A stretch of DNA of 5,829 bases from Candidatus Methanoperedentaceae archaeon (GTDB taxonomy: Archaea; Halobacteriota; Methanosarcinia; Methanosarcinales; Methanoperedenaceae), in contig JACUTP010000117.1 in assembly GCA_014859785.1 (NCBI GenBank), forward strand, positions 1 through 5,829, read 5' to 3'. The notes beneath the pieces were generated by a model, which did not search any database, was not told where the DNA came from, and was given only the letters and a program-made list of their open reading frames with translations. How positions within the stretch are numbered: position 1 is the stretch's first letter; the number at the start of each line of letters is the position of its first letter. The position numbers and the translations under genes were made by a program. This document shows positions 1 through 5,809 of the stretch, piece by piece.

Positions 1-2141
1 TCGTTAAAGAAGTTCATCAGTGAATACTTTACACGTTCAGGCGCCACGTCAATAAATTCATTTCGCTCTTCTTCAGGGAAAATATTATAAACGGAATACT
101 TTCCGAGTTTTTTGACAGCCGATGGGCTGTAACGCTCATCAAGAAGCACCCTTGCGCCGTAATCATCAGGTGACCGCACCACCCTTCCGAGTGCCTGCCT
201 GACTTTCCTTATTGTGGGAATCTGTATGGCATAATCCCATCCGTTCCCGAATTCAGCTTCATACGCTGCTTCCACGGCTCGTGTCCTGTCATTGAGGGCA
301 GGATACCCCACACCAACGATAACAACAGTCCTCCCCCTGCCGTTATTGTAATCCACGCCTTCTGTTAGCGTGCCCCACATATATGATATGAGCACTGCTT
401 TCTTGCCCTTTTCCCCAAGGTTAAAAAATTCCTCCCTGATTTCCTGGGCAGAATCACCAACCTTATCAAGATAAACCGGGACATCACAATCGATTAGTCC
501 TCTGTACTGCGTTGCTTCATAGGAACTCGGGAAGAATACAAGGACATTCCCGTCCGATTGTTCAATAATATCATTAAGTGCCTGTGTGATAATTTCCTTT
601 GTATGCGGATTATCCCTGTTCTTGGCAAACAAAGGCGGTACTGATACCGAGATTGTAAGCCTTTTTTCCTCCGGAAAGGTGATGCCGAAAGCCAGGTCAA
701 CTGTTTCCCTGTCAATACCAAGCGTTGCTTTCAGGGTATCAAAAGGCGCAAGTGTTGCCGACATGAGAACCGATGAATGGGATGAATTAAAAAGCGGCGC
801 TGTAACGTTTTTCGGGATGCAGGTGAATAACTCAAGCCGCCCGTATATCTCGTTATTGTAGCGCCGGACACTCAGGATCGGGTAATTGTTCCAGTTGTTT
901 GAAAGTTTAAAGTATTCAGATAAAAAAATGGCTGCATTGAGGCTGTTGCATATTTTCTTGACAGGACTTTTCCCTTCAGTGAACTGTTTTTCATAAAAAG
1001 CATCAATGGTTAACCCCATACTCCTGATATGTTCAATCGTTTCTCCAGGTTTTTTGATACCAGCTTTTTCCAGTTCCCGCATTAGCTTGTTCCTGAACAT
1101 ATCTATCCGCTCCACAGGGTCTGCTATACGCAGGTCGTACCAGTGTTTGCCCACACGTTCCCTTTCACCGAACTTGAACCTGATATTGTACGTGGATTTT
1201 ATTGTTTCCAGTAACACCCGCAGGAACGTTTCAATATCAGGTGAGGGGACAGAATCCATATTTGCCTCTACTTCATCAAGCGCCCGATTCAGTTGGAGTT
1301 CTGAAAGGGTTAATGATGAGTGCGAGCGTGCCGCTGACTCTATGTTATGTGCTTCATCGAAAATTGTTATGATATCGGAAAGACCTTTATCCATCCATCC
1401 GAGGACATTTGTGCGTATATCCTCGTTAAGGAAATGGTGGTAGTTGCATATCAAAAGGTCTGCTTCTTTCAGGTAGCGTTTCAGTAATTCGTAACCGCAT
1501 GTATTGTTTGACATTGCCCAGTCTGCTACCTCTTCAGGGGTTCTCACACCTGAGAAAAGCCATGAGCGGAAATCATCCGTATCTGTCTTGAGTATCCCGA
1601 GAAGATGGCTGCACGAGTTCTTTTTAGCATCGTTGATTTGTTTTTCGTATTTACCGGACTCAGTGCTCAGCTCCTTCTGGAGTTCTATTAAAGAAGGCTC
1701 GCCGTGTTTTTTTATTTTGTCTTTTACTGATTTCAGGTCGCTTTTCAGCTGCACGAACTCCTTTTCCTGCTCGATAAGCTTGTAGGTGTTATCGCGAAGA
1801 AGGCTGCATGTATCATAATCCATATCAGGCTTCGGGCACATGAGCATTTTGCCTTTTAAGACAACTACCTTGATGTCTTTCTGTTTTTTTATTTCCCGTG
1901 CTTCCTCGATGAACTGTGCCATCTGCTGGTGGACATTGGTGGCAATAACTACTGTTTTCTTTCCTTGCTTTGCCACGTGGAGTGCAGGCGCAAGTGCACT
2001 CAGGGTTTTCCCTGTCCCGCATGCTCCTTCAAAAAGCACAACCTTTTTTTTAACAAGCGCCTCGTGGATGGCATCCATGGCTTCACGCTGGTTCGGGTAG
2101 CAGGTTTTTTTCGGGAAAAAAGAGATATAGTCTCCTTTCAT
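1..2141 (-). CDS. XPD/Rad3-family ATP-dependent DNA helicase with FeS cluster (C-terminus beyond left edge)
   Basis: This is a superfamily 2 DNA helicase of the XPD/Rad3/DinG group, which unwinds DNA 5' to 3' and is linked to repair in this family. I translated it from the ATG at 2139-2141; 713 codons are open to the left edge, so the C-terminus is missing. Visible motifs are Walker A GACGTGKT (residues 39-46), the DEAH box (262-265), MSATL (460-464), motif V GTLTEGVDY (590-598) and motif VI Q649-x2-G652-R653-x2-R656. Four cysteines fit the XPD 4Fe-4S cluster: C102, C112, C177 and C215, the last in a C-x-Y-E context and followed by the typical ADLLICNYHHFL. The stretch between DEAH and MSATL is long enough for the Arch domain. 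The C112-C177 spacing is much longer than in human XPD and is filled by a charged, probably helical segment. No Shine-Dalgarno precedes the ATG; a TATA-like box lies about 28 nt upstream. The family is secure; the exact role (repair versus another DNA transaction) is not. Confidence 0.95.
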   Translation of the reverse strand, partial: MKGDYISFFPKKTCYPNQREAMDAIHEALVKKKVVLFEGACGTGKTLSALAPALHVAKQGKKTVVIATNVHQQMAQFIEEAREIKKQKDIKVVVLKGKMLMCPKPDMDYDTCSLLRDNTYKLIEQEKEFVQLKSDLKSVKDKIKKHGEPSLIELQKELSTESGKYEKQINDAKKNSCSHLLGILKTDTDDFRSWLFSGVRTPEEVADWAMSNNTCGYELLKRYLKEADLLICNYHHFLNEDIRTNVLGWMDKGLSDIITIFDEAHNIESAARSHSSLTLSELQLNRALDEVEANMDSVPSPDIETFLRVLLETIKSTYNIRFKFGERERVGKHWYDLRIADPVERIDMFRNKLMRELEKAGIKKPGETIEHIRSMGLTIDAFYEKQFTEGKSPVKKICNSLNAAIFLSEYFKLSNNWNNYPILSVRRYNNEIYGRLELFTCIPKNVTAPLFNSSHSSVLMSATLAPFDTLKATLGIDRETVDLAFGITFPEEKRLTISVSVPPLFAKNRDNPHTKEIITQALNDIIEQSDGNVLVFFPSSYEATQYRGLIDCDVPVYLDKVGDSAQEIREEFFNLGEKGKKAVLISYMWGTLTEGVDYNNGRGRTVVIVGVGYPALNDRTRAVEAAYEAEFGNGWDYAIQIPTIRKVRQALGRVVRSPDDYGARVLLDERYSPSAVKKLGKYSVYNIFPEEERNEFIDVAPERVKYSLMNFFN

Positions 2142-2165
2142 CAGCGACTATAGGGAATGGCTTCC

Positions 2166-2172
2166 ATATAAA
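2166..2172 (-). promoter_or_regulatory. TATA box of the helicase gene
   Basis: Read on the minus strand this is TTTATAT followed by GG, close to the archaeal TATA consensus. Its centre (2169) is about 28 nt from the A of the helicase ATG at 2141. That distance would put transcription start at or very near the start codon, which agrees with the absence of a Shine-Dalgarno and suggests a leaderless transcript. The box is partly inside an 18-bp palindrome. Confidence 0.6.
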
Positions 2173-2185
2173 CAGTACTGTTTAT
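2168..2185. promoter_or_regulatory. 18-bp perfect palindrome, candidate operator on the helicase promoter
   Basis: The sequence ATAAACAGTACTGTTTAT is its own reverse complement over all 18 bases, centred between 2176 and 2177. It covers most of the helicase TATA box and the adjacent position where TFB would contact BRE. A dimeric regulator bound here would be expected to block preinitiation-complex assembly. No other copy of its core (ACAGTACTGT) was noticed in the window. The palindrome is seen directly; the operator role is inferred from position. A short cruciform or chance AT-rich symmetry are alternatives. Confidence 0.5.
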
Positions 2186-2224
2186 TGTCTGCATTTCAAA
2201 ATTCCGGGTAATTAAGCGATTAAC

Positions 2225-2238
2225 AAAAGGCTTAAATG
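2225..2238 (+). promoter_or_regulatory. BRE/TATA promoter of tRNA-Asp
   Basis: A purine-rich BRE-like AAAAGG runs directly into CTTAAATG, a TATA-like box. Its centre lies about 31 nt before the mature 5' end of tRNA-Asp, leaving room for a short 5' leader removed by RNase P. The promoter diverges from that of the helicase on the other strand. Confidence 0.6.
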
Positions 2239-2265
2239 GAAAAACCACATTAAGCAGATTCCATT

Positions 2266-2338
2266 GTCCGGATAGTGTAGTGGCCTATCATGAGGGCCTG
2301 TCGAGCCCCCGACCCGGGTTCAAATCCCGGTCCGGACG
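2266..2338 (+). tRNA. tRNA-Asp (anticodon GTC)
   Basis: The 73-nt gene folds as a full cloverleaf. The acceptor stem is GTCCGGA (2266-2272) with TCCGGAC (2331-2337), the T arm is CCGGG-TTCAAAT-CCCGG, and the discriminator is G73 (2338). The anticodon loop CTGTCGA carries GTC at 2300-2302, which reads Asp codons GAC and GAT. G73, G34, U35 and C36 are the usual aspartate identity bases. The variable loop has four bases. CCA is not encoded. The anticodon stem has one oddity: position 27 is A (2293) and position 43 is C (2309), giving an A·C mismatch at its top pair, with G26 and C44 able to pair outside it. Confidence 0.95.
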
Positions 2339-2350
2339 TTTTATTTTTTT
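2339..2350 (+). terminator. T-rich terminator after tRNA-Asp
   Basis: Eleven of these twelve bases are T, directly after the tRNA-Asp discriminator. Archaeal RNA polymerase stops at such T-tracts without needing a hairpin, and none is seen here. It would separate the tRNA transcript from the small gene that follows. Confidence 0.55.
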
Positions 2351-2409
2351 GGCGAAATACTTATCTCATATCAGGATAGAGTTATATTAACCAGGGAAGG
2401 TGGGAAAAT

Positions 2410-2586
2410 ATGCCAGAGAAACGAAAAACATTCCATGAAAGGTGTCCTGTCTGCGGTGGTGATGACCTGCCGCTTGACCATGAAACTATTTTTTATGATG
2501 ACCTTGAACCGGATGTACCCGTGTATGCAGAAGTGGCACCAGGACGCTGGATAAGGGTAATCGAAAGGAAACCTTCCCGGACATAA
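2410..2586 (+). CDS. Small CPVCGG zinc-knuckle protein, unknown function (58 aa)
   Basis: I do not recognise this family. The ORF runs from the ATG at 2410 to TAA at 2584-2586 and gives a 58-residue soluble protein with no membrane segment or signal peptide. It starts basic (MPEKRKTFHER), has one C-x2-C knuckle in CPVCGG (C12, C15), then an acidic middle (DDLEPD) and a basic C-terminus (VIERKPSRT). H9 and H24 could complete a zinc site, but a second C-x2-C is absent, so metal binding may need a dimer or partner. A good Shine-Dalgarno, AAGGTGG (2397-2403), sits 6 nt before the ATG and is the main reason to believe the gene. A TATA-like TTATATTA (2382-2389) is also upstream, but too close to leave the Shine-Dalgarno in the transcript; an alternative box is AATACTTA near 2356-2363. 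The DUF1464 gene starts 64 nt downstream on the same strand, so the two may be co-transcribed. Confidence 0.72.
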   Translation: MPEKRKTFHERCPVCGGDDLPLDHETIFYDDLEPDVPVYAEVAPGRWIRVIERKPSRT

Positions 2587-2601
2587 AGGTCATCGGGATT
2601 T

Positions 2602-2619
2602 CTTAAGATAAAATATAAA
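2602..2619 (+). promoter_or_regulatory. AT-rich possible promoter before the DUF1464 gene
   Basis: Two overlapping TATA-like candidates occur in the 64-nt gap after the small gene: CTTAAGAT (2602-2609) and AAATATAAA (2611-2619). The second is centred about 36 nt before the ATG at 2651 and would give a leader of roughly 10 nt. The alternative is read-through from the small gene upstream. Confidence 0.35.
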
Positions 2620-2650
2620 CATTAATGAATAAGGATGATAACCTGATGGT

Positions 2651-3691
2651 ATGGTTAGAGTAATCGGCATTGACCCTGGTACCAAAAGTTTTGACCTGTT
2701 CGGTCTTGAGGATGATAATGTTATCCTTGATATGTCAATACCCACCCGTGATATTTCAGGTGACCCGGATATTGTTCCCTGTATATTAAGGGAAATAAGT
2801 GCGGATTTTATTGTCGGACCGTCCGGTTACGGCATTCCTGTAACGCATATCAATGATATAGGAGAACGGGAACTGTTCCTGATGTCTCTTGTCAAAAAAG
2901 GTGATAAAAAAAGCATCCTTGGCATGCGCCAGACCATATACCGGTTGAGGGAGTACGGGTTTCCTGTTTATTTCATACCAGGTGTAATACACCTGCCTAC
3001 TGTCCCCCTGTTTCGAAAGTTCAATAAAATTGATATGGGTACTGCTGATAAGCTCTGCTGTACAGCACTCGGTATACGTGACCAGGCATTAAGGCTTGGC
3101 AGGGATTACAGTGAAACATCGTTCATAATGCTTGAGCTGGGGTACGGGTATACTGCTGCCACTGCCTTGAATAAAGGTCAGGTTGTTGACGGGATAGGCG
3201 GAAGTTCGGGTAATATCGGTTATCTTTCACTTGGATGCATGGATGCAGAACTTGCTTATCTTCTCGGCAGTTTTGATAAGGAAGTTATTTTCAGGGGCGG
3301 TGTTGAAACCATTGCGCATGCTCCCGAACGGGTGATGGATAATGAAACAGCACGAAATGCATATCTTGAAGGGGTTGTCAAGGATGTGCTGGCACTGACA
3401 GCTTCTGTGAAACCTGAGGAAATACTTATTTCAGGCAGGTTGTCCCGAACATCCGGGATGATGGAGGAGCTTGGGAAGCGGCTTGATATGGCGCCTGTCA
3501 TGAGAGTTCACGGATTTGGTGAAAGTGCCAAGGAAGCAGCACAGGGTGCGGCTGTTATAGCTGACGGGCTTGCAGGCGGGAAGTATTCGGAAATGATTGA
3601 TGTTATGATGATACGTGAGGCAAAAGGCACTTCTCTTGATTATATCCTGCTGCCTGAAATTGAGGAGTTAAAAAAAGAGTGCGGTGTATGA
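2651..3691 (+). CDS. DUF1464 family protein, ASKHA-fold predicted kinase (COG2441)
   Basis: This 346-residue protein matches my recollection of the archaeal DUF1464 family (COG2441), described as a predicted butyrate kinase but without an established substrate. The ASKHA nucleotide-binding landmarks are visible: an N-terminal phosphate-1 strand-turn, VIGIDPGTKSFDLFGL (residues 4-19, with D8, G10, T11 and K12); a second phosphate loop, ELGYGYTAATALNKG (162-176), followed by DGIGGSSG (180-187); and an adenosine-side ISGRLSR (260-266). There is no signal peptide or convincing membrane helix, so it should be cytosolic. The start is fixed: an in-frame TAA at 2639-2641 lies just upstream and the ATG at 2646 is out of frame. 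A Shine-Dalgarno-like AAGGATG (2631-2637) is rather far, about 13 nt away. It lies 64 nt after the small knuckle gene and 51 nt before tRNA-Arg. Genome context gives no carboxylate pathway, so butyrate as substrate should not be assumed. Confidence 0.88.
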   Translation: MVRVIGIDPGTKSFDLFGLEDDNVILDMSIPTRDISGDPDIVPCILREISADFIVGPSGYGIPVTHINDIGERELFLMSLVKKGDKKSILGMRQTIYRLREYGFPVYFIPGVIHLPTVPLFRKFNKIDMGTADKLCCTALGIRDQALRLGRDYSETSFIMLELGYGYTAATALNKGQVVDGIGGSSGNIGYLSLGCMDAELAYLLGSFDKEVIFRGGVETIAHAPERVMDNETARNAYLEGVVKDVLALTASVKPEEILISGRLSRTSGMMEELGKRLDMAPVMRVHGFGESAKEAAQGAAVIADGLAGGKYSEMIDVMMIREAKGTSLDYILLPEIEELKKECGV

Positions 3692-3697
3692 TTTTTT
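3692..3697 (+). terminator. T6 tract after the DUF1464 stop codon
   Basis: Six T residues follow the TGA stop immediately, with a second T6 run at 3705-3710. This is enough for an archaeal intrinsic stop, though the second run also overlaps the tRNA-Arg promoter. Confidence 0.4.
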
Positions 3698-3713
3698 ACC
3701 AAAGTTTTTTAAG
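3698..3713 (+). promoter_or_regulatory. BRE/TATA promoter of the tRNA-Arg/tRNA-Thr pair
   Basis: ACCAAAG precedes TTTTTTAAGG; the box TTTTTAAG (3706-3713) is centred about 33 nt before the mature tRNA-Arg, close to the spacing seen for tRNA-Asp. No comparable box fits in the 12-nt gap before tRNA-Thr, so both tRNAs probably share this promoter. Confidence 0.45.
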
Positions 3714-3742
3714 GAATCATGACATCAGGGGATTTCACCCAT

Positions 3743-3817
3743 GGGCTCGTGGCTTAGCCAGGATATAGCGCCGGGCTTCTAACCCGGATGCCGGGGGTTC
3801 GAATCCCCTCGGGCCCG
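3743..3817 (+). tRNA. tRNA-Arg (anticodon TCT)
   Basis: The 75-nt gene folds fully: acceptor GGGCTCG (3743-3749) with CGGGCCC (3810-3816) and one U-G pair, anticodon stem CCGGG/CCCGG, T arm GGGGG-TTCGAAT-CCCCT, five-base variable loop and G73. The anticodon loop CTTCTAA has TCT at 3778-3780, reading Arg codons AGA and AGG. CCA is not encoded. It is the first gene of a tandem pair, 12 nt before tRNA-Thr. Confidence 0.96.
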
Positions 3818-3829
3818 TTTTCAGTATCT

Positions 3830-3901
3830 GCCTCGGTGGCTTAGGGGTATAGCGCGTCCTTGGTAAGGACGAGGTCGAGGGTTCAAATCCCTCCCGAGGC
3901 T
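3830..3901 (+). tRNA. tRNA-Thr (anticodon GGT)
   Basis: The 72-nt gene has acceptor GCCTCGG (3830-3836) with CCGAGGC (3894-3900), anticodon stem CGTCC/GGACG, T arm GAGGG-TTCAAAT-CCCTC and discriminator T73. The loop TTGGTAA carries GGT at 3862-3864, which reads Thr codons ACC and ACT. The downstream TCCA contains a CCA, but one base out of register, so the 3' end is probably added after transcription. It follows tRNA-Arg by 12 nt and is likely cut from the same precursor. Confidence 0.95.
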
Positions 3902-3906
3902 TCCAC

Positions 3907-3911
3907 TTTTT
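3907..3911 (+). terminator. T5 tract after tRNA-Thr
   Basis: A run of five T residues a few bases after tRNA-Thr is the only likely stop for the tRNA pair before it meets convergent gltX. It is short, so the assignment is tentative. Confidence 0.35.
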
Positions 3912-3922
3912 AGTCCAGGGTC

Positions 3923-3935
3923 CTCCATTATGGAG
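3923..3935. repeat. Small inverted repeat between convergent tRNA-Thr and gltX
   Basis: CTCCAT and ATGGAG flank a single central T, which would fold as a five-pair stem with a three-base loop. It lies about 30 nt from the gltX stop codon and 20 nt from the end of tRNA-Thr. It could help end transcription or protect a 3' end from either side, but no strong T-tract follows on either strand, and chance is possible. Confidence 0.3.
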
Positions 3936-3965
3936 AGTATTTTACAAAACCATCAGCCCATCAAA

Positions 3966-5663
3966 TCACCTGTGCGTAAAATACGCCACAACCACGTCAT
4001 CCACACTGTCAATCCTCACAAACCCGAACCTCTCAAACTGCACAACCGAATCCTTCTCGTTAACAATCCCTGCTTCGCCAACTCCTTCATATTCACCACC
4101 AGGTGAAAGCACCCTGACCTTAACACCATCAGGCGGCGCCCAGTGGATAATCCCCGCCTTGTCCTTCTTAACAAGCTCCATACCTGTCCCGATGAACTTT
4201 GCCGTAAGCGGACTTGTACCTGTAATCTCGATATTGTACAGGTCTTTTAACCTCAGTTTGTCACCTGCATTAAGTTTTTCCGCATCATCCCTGCACACAA
4301 GAACCGTGTTTTGAACCGGAATCTCCCTCACTCCGCCACCAACCGGATGAATGGGCGCTCTTGCAACAGTATGTTCTTTACCCTCAATACTCATCACAAC
4401 AGGCTTCCACACAAAGAAATACCTGTTTGCAATCGGGTCGATAATTTTCCTGTTCTCTGCATACAGCGAATCCAGGCTCAGGCTGATATCAGTCTCGCTA
4501 AGCCCGAGGTCTATAATGAACTTCCTGATTGCTTCTGGCAGTATCCCCCTTCTTTTCAATGCCCGCAGGGTCGGGACACGCGGGTCATCCCACCCCGAAT
4601 ACGTACCGTCAGCTATGGCTTTTTTAAGCCCGCTTGTGCTGAATTTCCCGAACTCATGCACCTTCACACGTCCCCAGTGCAATGTTTTAGGGTATGTCCA
4701 GCCCAGGTATCTGTAAATATATTTCTGCCTGCTTTCGCTGTCCATCAGGTCTTTCCCGCGTATGATATGTGTCACCCCGAGCAGGTGGTCTTCCACAGCC
4801 CCTTCAAAATCAAGAAGCGGCCACACACAGTATTTATCCCCGACTTCCTTTCTCGGATGCGGCGTCTTGATAATTCGGAATGCTCCCCAGTCCCTCATAG
4901 CAGGGTCCTTATGCACAATATCTGTCTTGATTCGCAGCACAGCCTCCTGCTCGTTATAACCGCCGGCAAGCATCTTATCCCAGAACATGAGGTTTTTCCC
5001 AACACCCTGCTCCCTGTGGGGACATGATTTCTTTGCATCTTTTAATTCCTTGAATGTTCCCTGCCCGCAGAAACAGACATAAGCAGCCTCCTTTTCAATC
5101 AACTGGCGTGCGACCTCGTAATATTTCTCCATCCTGTCAGATGCAATCACCACCTCGTCAGGTTTTGCGCCAAGCCACTCACAGTCTTCTATATACCAGT
5201 AATAAGCCTCAAGCATCGGGCGTTTGGTGACAGGGTCAGTATCATCAAACCTGATAATGAATTTCCCGTTATATTTTTTCGTGTACTCGGAATTAACAAT
5301 AATTCCCCTTGCACTGCCAAGTGTAGCAGGACCATTGGGATTGGGTGCAAACCTCATCACAAGCTTACCGTTAATATCAAGTTCTGGAAGTCCTTTATCC
5401 GGTTCTTTCTTCACCTTCAGTTCAGATATAAGCTCTGGCGCTATTCTCTCAAGTTCTTCTTTCCACTTATCCTGCTCCATTTCGCTTATCTCAGCAAGAA
5501 CATCTCCCATAAGCGAAGATATCTCCTTAGCCCGCGACCTTAATTCGGGTTTTGCCATGATTTTTCCCATCACAGCGCCGCTTTGTGGGACAGTGTTATA
5601 TTTCACGGCATTTTGCAGTGCATATTTCTTAATAAGTATCCTGATTTCTTCTATATCCGGCAT
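3966..5663 (-). CDS. gltX: Glutamyl-tRNA synthetase, archaeal GlnRS-like type
   Basis: This 565-residue class I synthetase charges tRNA-Glu; in archaea the family also charges tRNA-Gln with Glu, for later amidation by GatDE. It is full length for the archaeal type. Residues 1-103 form the N-terminal extension of GlnRS-like enzymes. The catalytic domain opens with RFAPNPNGPATLGSARG (104-120), where the class I HIGH motif reads TLGS (114-117), then has RFDDTDP and RIKTD. A probable zinc site is C197-x-C199 with C214 and H216. The KMSKS equivalent is KFSTS (340-344), followed by GWDDPR, typical of archaeal and GlnRS-like enzymes. The remainder fits the beta-barrel anticodon-binding domain, ending in VVQFERFGFVRID. 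Methanosarcina enzymes, as I recall them, share TLGS and KFSTS. The ATG at 5663 is the only plausible start before an in-frame TAA about 33 nt upstream. A TATA-like box about 28 nt upstream suggests a nearly leaderless mRNA. It stands alone, convergent with the tRNA pair. Confidence 0.97.
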   Translation of the reverse strand: MPDIEEIRILIKKYALQNAVKYNTVPQSGAVMGKIMAKPELRSRAKEISSLMGDVLAEISEMEQDKWKEELERIAPELISELKVKKEPDKGLPELDINGKLVMRFAPNPNGPATLGSARGIIVNSEYTKKYNGKFIIRFDDTDPVTKRPMLEAYYWYIEDCEWLGAKPDEVVIASDRMEKYYEVARQLIEKEAAYVCFCGQGTFKELKDAKKSCPHREQGVGKNLMFWDKMLAGGYNEQEAVLRIKTDIVHKDPAMRDWGAFRIIKTPHPRKEVGDKYCVWPLLDFEGAVEDHLLGVTHIIRGKDLMDSESRQKYIYRYLGWTYPKTLHWGRVKVHEFGKFSTSGLKKAIADGTYSGWDDPRVPTLRALKRRGILPEAIRKFIIDLGLSETDISLSLDSLYAENRKIIDPIANRYFFVWKPVVMSIEGKEHTVARAPIHPVGGGVREIPVQNTVLVCRDDAEKLNAGDKLRLKDLYNIEITGTSPLTAKFIGTGMELVKKDKAGIIHWAPPDGVKVRVLSPGGEYEGVGEAGIVNEKDSVVQFERFGFVRIDSVDDVVVAYFTHR

Positions 5664-5687
5664 CTTAGCCCTAATCGTTCCCCAATA

Positions 5688-5695
5688 ATATTAAA
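5688..5695 (-). promoter_or_regulatory. gltX: TATA-like box of gltX
   Basis: On the minus strand the sequence is TTTAATAT, preceded by a purine-rich GGAGAAG that could act as BRE. Its centre is about 28 nt from the gltX ATG, so transcription would begin at or next to the start codon. A weak AGGG lies 5-6 nt before the ATG and is an alternative sign of a leadered mRNA from a promoter farther upstream. Confidence 0.45.
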
Positions 5696-5779
5696 CTTCT
5701 CCGAGTTTTGATTTCTATTACCTGAAACACAAAAATCACAATTAACAGTAAAGCGACATCGGCAGATTCTTTCATACAA

Positions 5780-5787
5780 TTTATATA
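5780..5787 (+). promoter_or_regulatory. Strong TATA box for a gene running off the right edge
   Basis: TTTATATA is a near-ideal archaeal TATA box. Its centre is about 27 nt before an ATG at 5810, the same spacing seen for the helicase and gltX. It would drive a gene divergent from gltX. The AT-rich box also reads reasonably on the minus strand (TATATAAA), so a far-upstream gltX promoter is possible. Confidence 0.45.
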
Positions 5788-5809
5788 TTGATTGAATATA
5801 GAGATATTA

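Noticed and set aside
1006..1443. 145-codon plus-strand frame and neighbouring shorter frames at 586-861, 1504-1785, 1840-2100 and 1929-2153
   Set aside because: All are antisense to the helicase, which carries every expected SF2 motif in its own frame. Their serine- and cysteine-rich translations are typical of reverse-strand shadows.
2646..2663. ATG at 2646 as an alternative start for the DUF1464 gene, with better spacing from AAGGATG
   Set aside because: It is out of frame and meets a TAG/TAA-type stop after five codons (ATG GTA TGG TTA GAG TAA).
3256..3501. 81-codon minus-strand frame, with another at 2786-2992
   Set aside because: Both lie opposite the DUF1464 gene, whose ASKHA motifs support the plus-strand reading.
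4311..5027. 238-codon open frame on the plus strand
   Set aside because: It lies wholly inside and antisense to gltX, whose protein is clearly real. The frame's translation has no recognisable domain and it has no convincing Shine-Dalgarno or promoter.
5224..5688. 154-codon plus-strand frame that looks membrane-like
   Set aside because: It is antisense to the N-terminal region of gltX. The hydrophobic, serine-rich look comes from reverse reading of a lysine- and glutamate-rich coding region.
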